Source: Flavobacterium terrae (GTDB taxonomy: Bacteria > Bacteroidota > Bacteroidia > Flavobacteriales > Flavobacteriaceae). From it: DNA of 64,000 bases. Both the position numbers and the translations under genes were made by a program. Numbering within the stretch: the stretch's first letter is position 1; every line of letters starts with the position of its first letter. The stretch is taken from contig NZ_FQZI01000001.1 of assembly GCF_900142035.1 (NCBI RefSeq), forward strand, positions 496,001-560,000. Reading direction: 5' to 3'. The notes beneath the pieces were generated by a model. That model made no database searches. It was not told where the DNA came from and saw only the letters and a program-made list of their open reading frames with translations. Shown in pieces: positions 1 to 7,139 of the stretch.

Positions 1-1986
1 CCTTCTCCTATATTAGGTACCGCATCAACAGCTGGAACATATACGGCATCAAGTCCTAATTTAGTGATTAATCCAACAACTGGAGTTATTGATTTAGCGG
101 CAAGTACAGTGGGAACTTATACTGTCACAAGTACTATCCCAGGTGATGCAGATTGTCCTACTTCTACCGCTACGTTTAGTGTTACAATTAGCAATCCGCA
201 ATCTGCTACAATTTCTTATGCAGCAGCTTCGTTTTGTAGAAATAATACTGTAGCACAGCCGGTAACTGTTACGGGTTCAACTAATGGATTCTTTTCAACA
301 TCACCAGCTTCAGGTCTTTCTATTAATCCAACAACCGGGGCAATTACACCAAGTACAAGTACTCCAGGTTTATATACAGTTATTTATACAATCCCTGCAG
401 CTAGCGGATGTCCTGCATTTACAACCCAAACACAAGTAACTATTGATGCTTTGCCAGTAGGAACTTTTAACTATGGTACAGCACCATATTGTTCTAATGG
501 AGGTTTTGCAAATCCAGTATTTACTGGAGGAGGTGTAGCAGGAACATTTACTTCGACACCAGGATTGGTTATCGATTCTTCAACTGGAGTTATTGATTTG
601 GCGGCAAGTACAATAGGAACTTATACAGTTACTAATGAAATTGCTGCAAATGGAGCATGTCCAATTGTTTCGGAAACTGCTTCAATTACTATTACTGCTT
701 TACCAGTTGCAACATTTAGTTATTCTTCTGCAAATCATTGTCAAAGTGAAGGGACTATATTGCCTACATTTATTGGTGGTGGTTTAGCTGGTACATTTAC
801 ATCTTCAGCAGGACTTGTTATAAATGGAACAACAGGGGAAATTGACCTTGCTTCTAGTACACCAGGTTCATATACGGTTTATAATACAATCGTGGCGGCA
901 AATGGATGTCCACAAGTTCAAGAGCAATATACAATTATTGTTTATGCTAATCCTGATGCAACTATCATTTCCTCTGATGCTGATAACACAATATGTGCTG
1001 GTGAAACAGCAACTTTAACTGTGAATCCTACTAACTTTGTTGTTACTGACGCAACTTATGTTTGGTTATTGAATACTAATGTTATTCCTGGAGCAACATC
1101 TTATCAATACAATCCAACAGCGACAGGTGTTTATGAGGTTCAAATAACATTAAATGGATGTACAAATGTTACGCCTATAACAGCTAGTTTTACAGTTAAT
1201 TTTGTTCCACAAGCTACAATAGACGGTACAAACCTTGTAAAATGTATTAATGAGGTTTCAGTAATTACTGTTACACCAGTGAACTATACTACTACAGATC
1301 CAGTTACTTATTCGTGGACACTCGATGGTGGTCCATTAGCTGATACAACAAATTCAATTAGCTATGATGATTATGGAACTTATGAAGTTACAATAACAAA
1401 TCAAGGTTGTTCAAGTACTTATGCTATAACAGTTTCGCCTGACACGACTGAAATTCCAGTTGATGCAATTGGTGAATGTGTTGGAGCAAATTATATTCTA
1501 ACAGCATCACCTATCAATGGTTCATTTGACCCAGCTAATGTTGTATATGAATGGACGAATTCTAATGGAGATGTTGTTGCGAGTGGAACAAATCAAAATA
1601 CATTTAATGTAACTCAATATGTTCAAGATTCTAACATTTCTTCAAGTAGTTTCCCACTAACATTCACAGTGAGAATTACTACTAGCCCAGAAGGATGTAC
1701 AGATACACAAGACTTTGTTGTATTGTCTTCAATATGTACAATTCCAAAAGGTATTTCGCCAAACGGTGATGGGAAAAATGATTCATTTAATTTAAGAGGT
1801 TTAGGTGTTAAACACTTGAGTATTTTTAATAGATATGGTACTAAAGTTTACAGCTATAGCAACTATACTGATCAATGGCATGGCCAAACTGACAAAGGCG
1901 ACGAATTACCAGTTGGGACATATTATTTTGTTTTTGAACAAAATGATGGACAAAACAAATCTGGTTGGATTTACATTAATAAATAG
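1..1986 (+). CDS. T9SS type B sorting domain surface protein (5' partial)
   Basis: The reading frame is open from the first base, so the protein starts upstream; 661 residues are visible. It is built from successive Ig-like repeats, several carrying the recurring phrase TGVIDLAAST-GTYTVT, with paired cysteines. The C-terminus (about the last 85 residues: CTIPKGISPNGDGKND, then IFNRYGTKVY, then GTYYFVFEQNDG) is a typical type B (CHU_C, gliding-motility-associated) sorting domain. It should be exported by Sec, carried across the outer membrane by the type IX system, and displayed or released at the surface. A PorP/SprF gene follows at once, the usual partner of type B substrates. The GTG at 64 is not the real start. 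Its ligand is unknown; adhesin is an inference. Confidence 0.9.
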   Translation, partial: PSPILGTASTAGTYTASSPNLVINPTTGVIDLAASTVGTYTVTSTIPGDADCPTSTATFSVTISNPQSATISYAAASFCRNNTVAQPVTVTGSTNGFFSTSPASGLSINPTTGAITPSTSTPGLYTVIYTIPAASGCPAFTTQTQVTIDALPVGTFNYGTAPYCSNGGFANPVFTGGGVAGTFTSTPGLVIDSSTGVIDLAASTIGTYTVTNEIAANGACPIVSETASITITALPVATFSYSSANHCQSEGTILPTFIGGGLAGTFTSSAGLVINGTTGEIDLASSTPGSYTVYNTIVAANGCPQVQEQYTIIVYANPDATIISSDADNTICAGETATLTVNPTNFVVTDATYVWLLNTNVIPGATSYQYNPTATGVYEVQITLNGCTNVTPITASFTVNFVPQATIDGTNLVKCINEVSVITVTPVNYTTTDPVTYSWTLDGGPLADTTNSISYDDYGTYEVTITNQGCSSTYAITVSPDTTEIPVDAIGECVGANYILTASPINGSFDPANVVYEWTNSNGDVVASGTNQNTFNVTQYVQDSNISSSSFPLTFTVRITTSPEGCTDTQDFVVLSSICTIPKGISPNGDGKNDSFNLRGLGVKHLSIFNRYGTKVYSYSNYTDQWHGQTDKGDELPVGTYYFVFEQNDGQNKSGWIYINK

Positions 1987-1996
1987 AGATAGATAG

Positions 1997-2028
1997 ATGT
2001 AGTCTGTTCGATATCGAACAGACTACAT
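1997..2028. other. 32-bp perfect palindrome (intercistronic hairpin)
   Basis: Arms with core GTAGTCTGTTCGAT pair perfectly around the centre at 2012/2013. No T-tract follows, so it is not a standard intrinsic terminator. It lies between the surface-protein stop and the porP/sprF-like start, where an RNA hairpin could stabilise, process or attenuate the message. Confidence 0.8.
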
Positions 2029-2054
2029 TCTAACAAATAAAAACATAGTAAAAA

Positions 2055-2975
2055 ATGAAAAAAATATTTTTCACAGCCCTAGTTGTTGCTTTTACATTTA
2101 ATGATGTTGCAGCTCAGCAGGATCCACATTATACACAATATATGTATAATATGAACGTGATGAATCCAGCCTACGCAGGGTCAAAAGAAAATTTAAGTTT
2201 TGGTTTGTTGTTTCGCAAACAATGGGTTGAAATTGAAGATTCACCTACTACTTTTACTGCAACTGGTCATTCACCAGTGGGTAAAAATGTTGGACTTGGA
2301 TTATCTGTTATTTCAGATAGAATAGGACCAGTAGAAGAAAACAATATTTATGGAGACTTTTCATATACGCTTAACCTTGGTGGCGAACATAGATTAGCTG
2401 CTGGTATAAAAGCAGGTGTTACTTTACAAAAAATTGGATTAAATAGTCAAATTGCTTCTACGCTAGCAGTTCCAGATGATGGACCTTTTGCACAAGACAC
2501 CTCTAATTCACATTTAAATATTGGTACTGGATTGTTTTATTATACAAATAAGTATTATTTAGCATTTTCAATTCCTAATATGCTTAAATCTGCTCATTTA
2601 GACTATAATGGTGTTGAATATGGCTCAGAAGTACAACATTACTTTTTAACCGGGGGTTATGTGTTCAATTTAAGTGAGAAAACTAAGTTTAAACCTCACT
2701 TTATGTTGAAATCTGCTTTTGGAGCACCGAGCTCTCTGGATGTTTCAACCAACTTTTTGTTTTTTGATAAATTCGAAATAGGTGCAACTTATAGATTAGA
2801 TGATTCATTTGGTGCTTTAGTTAATTATAGAATTACTGATGGACTTAGAATTGGTTATGCTTATGATCACATTGTTTCAGATCTTGATGTAACAACCCCT
2901 TCATCACACGAAGTAATGTTGTTATTTGATTTGAACTTCCCGAAAAAAGTGTCAAGTTCGCCACGTTACTTCTAA
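2055..2975 (+). CDS. PorP/SprF family type IX secretion outer-membrane protein
   Basis: This 306-residue protein has a cleavable signal peptide (MKKIFFTALVVAFTFNDVAAQQ) and the family signature QDPHYTQYMYNMNVMNPAYAGSK at the mature N-terminus. The rest alternates short beta strands, and the C-terminal part resembles an outer-membrane barrel (YRLDDSFGALVNYRITDGLRIGYAYDHI). PorP/SprF proteins are needed for secretion or anchoring of a dedicated type B substrate, often encoded next door as here. The start is the ATG 68 bases after the upstream stop. It is followed 16 bases later by the OmpA-type gene, so the three genes form one cluster. Several paralogues usually exist per genome, so I give no specific symbol. 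Confidence 0.92.
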   Translation: MKKIFFTALVVAFTFNDVAAQQDPHYTQYMYNMNVMNPAYAGSKENLSFGLLFRKQWVEIEDSPTTFTATGHSPVGKNVGLGLSVISDRIGPVEENNIYGDFSYTLNLGGEHRLAAGIKAGVTLQKIGLNSQIASTLAVPDDGPFAQDTSNSHLNIGTGLFYYTNKYYLAFSIPNMLKSAHLDYNGVEYGSEVQHYFLTGGYVFNLSEKTKFKPHFMLKSAFGAPSSLDVSTNFLFFDKFEIGATYRLDDSFGALVNYRITDGLRIGYAYDHIVSDLDVTTPSSHEVMLLFDLNFPKKVSSSPRYF

Positions 2976-2991
2976 CATAAACAAACTTAAA

Positions 2992-4863
2992 ATGAAAAAA
3001 ATATATATAGCTATAGGTTTTGCTTTTGTAATTTCTACTACGAAGGCTCAAAACAAAGAAACTAAAGTAGCAGATCAACTTTTTAATCGTTATGAGTTTG
3101 TTGATGCTGCAAAGGAATATTTAAAGTTAAACGATAAAGGAAAAGCAAATCCTTATGTTTTTAAGCAACTAGGCGATTGTTACTATAACGTTTTTAATTC
3201 AGTAGAAGCAGAAAAATGGTATGCTCAAGCTATAACTTCTGAGCAAGATGCAGAAACCTATTTTCGATATGCTGAGATGTTAAAAGCTAATGGAAAATAT
3301 CCTGAGGCTAATGAGGCTATGAGTAAATTTGCGAATTTAGCACCTAATGATCAAAGAGCTCTGAGAGCAAGTAATAAGAATTATTTAAATGAGATTCTTG
3401 GACAATCTAAAAAATTTGATGTTAAATCTGTTCCTACTAATTCAAAATATTCTGATTTTGGACCTTATTTAAAAGATCAAACTGTCTATTTTGCTAGCGC
3501 AAGAAATACTGCAAGGAAAACTTACGATTGGAATGATCAGCCCTATTTAGATATCTACAAAGCAGATTTTGTAGATGGAAAGTTAAGTGAAACTGCTACT
3601 CCAGTTGATGAACTAAATTCTGCTTATCATGAGGGTCCGGTTACTATCAGTGCCGATGGAAAAACAATGTATTTTTCTAGAGAAAGTTTTTTTGATAAAA
3701 AGTTTGTAAAAAGTACAGATAAAAAAACGAAACAAGGAAAAGTAAATATTTTTAAAGCAATAAATGTTGACGGAAAATGGTCTAATATAACTCCAGTTTC
3801 ATTTAACAGTAATGAATATAATACTAGTAGCCCATCATTAAGCAAAGATGGCAATACTCTCTATTTTGTTTCGGATATGCCTGGAAGCTTGGGTAAGACT
3901 GATGTTTGGAAAGTTGCTGTAAATGCTGATGGTACATTTGGTACAATTGAAAATCTTGGATCGAATGTAAATACAGAGGGTAATGAATTGTCAGCGTTTA
4001 TTGCAGATAATTATGTACTTTATTTTGCTTCAAACGGAAGAGGTGGATTAGGTGGTCTTGATGTTTATGCATATGATTTATCTAAACCAGCAGAAGCAAT
4101 CAATTTAGGTAAACCAGTAAACAGCGAAAAAGACGACTTTGGTTTCACTTTTAATCAAGAAAAAAACATTGCTTTTTTATCAAGTAATAGAGATGGAGGG
4201 ATAGGTGATGACGATATTTACCTTGCAATCCCAGTTTGTAATACTGATTTAATTGTACAAGTCAATGATGGAAAGTCAGGATCTAGTGTTTCAGAGGCAA
4301 AAGTTGTTGTTACGGGAGATGCTTCAAGTAATCTTGCAAACAGTGTTTCAAATGAAATGGGTAAAGCTAACTTTCAATTTGAATGTGAACAAGCAAAATC
4401 GATTACAGTCTCTAGAAATGGTTATTATGATGAAACAATATCAGTACCTCAAGAAAAAGGTGAAGTTATCTTAAATGTAAGCTTAAGACCAATTGAGGCT
4501 ATTGTAACCGAAACAGAAGTTATTCTTAACAATATCTATTTTGATTATAATAAAAGTAATATTACTCAGCAAGGTGCTTCAGAGTTAGATAAACTAGTAG
4601 CTGTTATGAATCAATATCCAGAAATGGTAATTTTTGCAAAATCACATACGGATTCACGCGGTAACGATAAATACAACATGAGTTTGTCAGATAGAAGAGC
4701 AAAATCTACAGTGCAGTATGTAATTTCTAAAGGTATTGCTAAAGAAAGAATCACTGGTCAAGGTTTCGGCGAATCTGAGCCTAAAGTATTGTGTGGTGAT
4801 AATTGTACAGATGAAGAACACGCTCAAAACCGTCGTTCAGAGTTTATGATTGTTAAGAAGTAA
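2992..4863 (+). CDS. OmpA family protein with TPR and PD40 repeats
   Basis: This is a 623-residue envelope protein. A signal peptide (MKKIYIAIGFAFVISTTKAQ) is followed by TPR-like helices (about 25-130), a PD40/WD40-like propeller with repeats such as GPVTISADGKTMYFSRES, SPSLSKDGNTLYFVSD and FGFTFNQEKNIAFLSSNRDGG (about 150-410), a carboxypeptidase-regulatory-like beta domain (about 415-500), and a C-terminal OmpA peptidoglycan-binding domain (about 510-623, with NNIYFDYNKSNI, HTDSRGNDKYNMSLSDRRA and GFGESEP). Such proteins accompany PorP/SprF genes and are thought to tether secretion complexes to the cell wall (PorE-like architecture). It is last in the cluster and is followed by a terminator. 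Confidence 0.92.
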   Translation: MKKIYIAIGFAFVISTTKAQNKETKVADQLFNRYEFVDAAKEYLKLNDKGKANPYVFKQLGDCYYNVFNSVEAEKWYAQAITSEQDAETYFRYAEMLKANGKYPEANEAMSKFANLAPNDQRALRASNKNYLNEILGQSKKFDVKSVPTNSKYSDFGPYLKDQTVYFASARNTARKTYDWNDQPYLDIYKADFVDGKLSETATPVDELNSAYHEGPVTISADGKTMYFSRESFFDKKFVKSTDKKTKQGKVNIFKAINVDGKWSNITPVSFNSNEYNTSSPSLSKDGNTLYFVSDMPGSLGKTDVWKVAVNADGTFGTIENLGSNVNTEGNELSAFIADNYVLYFASNGRGGLGGLDVYAYDLSKPAEAINLGKPVNSEKDDFGFTFNQEKNIAFLSSNRDGGIGDDDIYLAIPVCNTDLIVQVNDGKSGSSVSEAKVVVTGDASSNLANSVSNEMGKANFQFECEQAKSITVSRNGYYDETISVPQEKGEVILNVSLRPIEAIVTETEVILNNIYFDYNKSNITQQGASELDKLVAVMNQYPEMVIFAKSHTDSRGNDKYNMSLSDRRAKSTVQYVISKGIAKERITGQGFGESEPKVLCGDNCTDEEHAQNRRSEFMIVKK

Positions 4864-4880
4864 TCTTTCACACAAAATTA

Positions 4881-4908
4881 AAAACCCATCTAATGATGGG
4901 TTTTTTTG
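4881..4908 (+). terminator. Intrinsic terminator after OmpA-type gene
   Basis: The stem AAACCCATC/GATGGGTTT with loop TAAT runs into a T-tract, 18 bases after the stop. Confidence 0.88.
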
Positions 4909-5119
4909 TTTCTAGATTTTTGTCAAACTATTGTAAACTGTAATAATTGATTTATTATGTTTTCGTCACAGATTAGTTTCTTTACAAATTGTTTTTAGAG
5001 GTCTTTTATTGAATGAGTTTCTTGAAAATTCTAACAAGTATATAATGAATGCCTTTATCTTTTAGTAAAACAATTATTTAATCATTTATGATTATCATTG
5101 TTATGATTATATTTCAATA
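4909..5119. other. AT-rich intergenic stretch
   Basis: Together with the two flanking terminators this makes a gene-free gap of about 300 bases between convergent genes. I see no ORF, RNA gene or promoter in it, only a short direct repeat TATGATTAT near 5086-5110. Confidence 0.5.
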
Positions 5120-5148
5120 AAAAAGAGTCTCATTTTGAGACTCTTTTT
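5120..5148 (-). terminator. Intrinsic terminator for the receptor/lipoprotein operon
   Basis: The stem AAAAAGAGTCTCA/TGAGACTCTTTTT with a three-base loop works on both strands. Placed 22 bases past the stop of the minus-strand DUF5689 gene, it is the natural end of that operon. Confidence 0.85.
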
Positions 5149-5170
5149 CTTATATTTTGATCTAAACTAA

Positions 5171-6484
5171 TTAGAAGTGAAATACACCAACATTGTCTAC
5201 TCTCCATTGAGCAGCTCCAGATGTTGTTGAAGTATACCTAAAAGCAACTCTTACATTTGAATTTCCTACGTAAGGGGCTAACGAAACATTGCCTGAATTT
5301 GTCCATACAAAACCGTTTGAAGTAGCCATAGTTGCACTTAATTGTGTCCATGTTGCTGTAGATGGTAAACCAGCTGTATAGTTTGTTGAAACATAAACTT
5401 GAAGAGCATTTCCTGTAAAGTTTTTAGCAGTATCAAATTTTAAATAAGCACTTGTTAAACCTGTTAAATTAATACTCGGAGAAATTAACCAGTCTTCGTT
5501 ATTTTGAGCGCCACTAGCAAATCCATTCATGTCAGCGCATTGTGTAGGATTTCCATTAGTTGCATTCAAAGTCCAAATTTGTGCACCTATTACACTTTGT
5601 TTTATCCATGAATTAAAATTTGTTGTAAAAGGCTCTTCAAAAACGTAAGTAGGAACAACTCTTGGGTTATTCAATTTAACATCTTCTATTGTTCTAATCA
5701 TAAATTGCCAAGTACTACCAAATTTAGTTAATACACCTCTTAATTTACCATTTCCTGAAGGAACTTTTTGAGAAGCAAAAGTTGCATATTCACTTGTACG
5801 AACAATTATTCTATTTCCATCAGCATCAGTGATTTCATGATTTGTAGCGCCTCCTCCAGAATCTATATCAAAGTAAGTTCTATTGATTGAAGCATCTGTA
5901 AATTGTACATTATCAAACTCAATTAACTTATTAATATTATTGTTGTTTTTTGCTTGGGTAATTGTAAAATTATTTACAATCATATCTTCATTAATCTTTT
6001 CACAAGAACTTTTTACAACTTTATTATAATTTGCTAATGGAATTCTACCTACTTTGTCATCGTTTAAATTATCTGGAGTATCGTTGTTATATCTGTATCC
6101 AATAACTGTTGAGCTATTTTCTCTAATGTAATGAACAAGTGTGTCCATTTTAATAAATACCTTACGGCCTGGCTCAAAATCTGTATACAAATTATAGTTG
6201 TCAATTGGAATACTAAAACCAGTATTACCATCTATTGATACAAGCGATACTGATTTGTAAAAATTTCCACCTTCATCACTAGAAGTAACATAAGCTTCAA
6301 TTACGTCGTTACCATTGTATTTTGTAAGGGAAGAACTTGCAGTTGAAGTTATGTCACTTACTTGTTTTGTTACTGTAAGAGTTTCACAATCTGATTGTGG
6401 CTCATTGTAACTGTCGTCAACACAGTTAATGGCTGTTAAAAATAATGACGAAAGAAATAAACTTTTTATGATAGTTGTTTTCAT
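5171..6484 (-). CDS. DUF5689 lipoprotein with C-terminal choice-of-anchor J-like domain
   Basis: This 437-residue protein starts with a lipoprotein signal (MKTTIIKSLFLSSLFLTAINC; lipid cysteine at 21). Residues about 35-270 look like the DUF5689 domain of Bacteroidota lipoproteins, which has an OB-like character (NDVIEAYVTSSDEGGNFYKSV, then GNGKLRGVLTKFGSTWQFMIR). Residues about 285-437 form a jelly-roll module of the choice-of-anchor J type (NEDWLISPSINL near its start, WRVDNVGVF at the end). It is the last gene of a three-gene operon with a TonB-dependent receptor and a second lipoprotein carrying a related module, so it is probably a surface-exposed partner of the receptor. The ligand is unknown. 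The pairing with a divergent secreted nuclease-fold gene suggests, but does not prove, nucleic-acid or phosphate acquisition. Confidence 0.82.
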   Translation of the reverse strand: MKTTIIKSLFLSSLFLTAINCVDDSYNEPQSDCETLTVTKQVSDITSTASSSLTKYNGNDVIEAYVTSSDEGGNFYKSVSLVSIDGNTGFSIPIDNYNLYTDFEPGRKVFIKMDTLVHYIRENSSTVIGYRYNNDTPDNLNDDKVGRIPLANYNKVVKSSCEKINEDMIVNNFTITQAKNNNNINKLIEFDNVQFTDASINRTYFDIDSGGGATNHEITDADGNRIIVRTSEYATFASQKVPSGNGKLRGVLTKFGSTWQFMIRTIEDVKLNNPRVVPTYVFEEPFTTNFNSWIKQSVIGAQIWTLNATNGNPTQCADMNGFASGAQNNEDWLISPSINLTGLTSAYLKFDTAKNFTGNALQVYVSTNYTAGLPSTATWTQLSATMATSNGFVWTNSGNVSLAPYVGNSNVRVAFRYTSTTSGAAQWRVDNVGVFHF

Positions 6485-6486
6485 AA

Positions 6487-7128
6487 TTATTCCGTTTCAA
6501 AAAGTTTAATGTTATCTAGTTGGTAAGTTGTAGAGTTAGCTGCTTTGTCACCAGTGTATTTAAAAGCAATTCTAACTTTTTTACCTTTGTAAGAACTCAA
6601 ATCAATATCACCACTTTTAATGAATACATCACTTTGAGCCGAAGTAGGTAATGTTGGATTTAATTCTGTCCAAGTAGCTGTAGCAATTCCAGCTTCTGTA
6701 CCGTCATAGTTTTCAGATATGAAAACTTTTAAAAGACTTCCTGTTGTGGTTGTCCAAAATCTAATTTTTGTTTCAAATGAAAGAGCTGTAGCACTGTTTG
6801 GATTTAGTGTTCTTTCAGGAGTTACCAACCAAACTTCATCTGTTGTGCCAGTAGCTGAATAGAATGAAGAAAATTCTGCATATTTATTATTACTAAATAG
6901 TCTACTATGCCAAAGCCTTGTTCCTGAAGTACTAACATTGTAGTTAGCCCAACCTTCTAAAGCTATTGCATTTTCTACTGAGCCACTTCCAGCAGCAGTA
7001 CCTTCAAACCCTTCAAATAAAAGAACTTCTTTTACCTCAGGAATATCAAATTCTTTTTCAGTATCACAACTGCTCATTAAAGCTGTTATTGTTGCGAAAA
7101 CGAATAAATGTTTTATATATTTTTTCAT
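6487..7128 (-). CDS. Lipoprotein with choice-of-anchor J-like domain
   Basis: I chose the ATG at 7128, which gives MKKYIKHLFVFATITALMSSC, a good lipoprotein signal with lipid cysteine at 21, and 213 residues. A longer start at 7140 would overlap the receptor stop by one base and put four extra residues before the signal. The mature protein is one jelly-roll-like module (FEGFEG-EGWANYNV, DEVWLVTPERTL, VRIAFKYTGDKAANSTTYQLDNI) paralogous to the C-terminal half of the next gene. It lies between the receptor and the DUF5689 gene in one transcription unit, with only two bases to the next start. Probable surface lipoprotein; substrate unknown. Confidence 0.75.
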   Translation of the reverse strand: MKKYIKHLFVFATITALMSSCDTEKEFDIPEVKEVLLFEGFEGTAAGSGSVENAIALEGWANYNVSTSGTRLWHSRLFSNNKYAEFSSFYSATGTTDEVWLVTPERTLNPNSATALSFETKIRFWTTTTGSLLKVFISENYDGTEAGIATATWTELNPTLPTSAQSDVFIKSGDIDLSSYKGKKVRIAFKYTGDKAANSTTYQLDNIKLFETE

Positions 7129-7139
7129 AGTTACCAACA

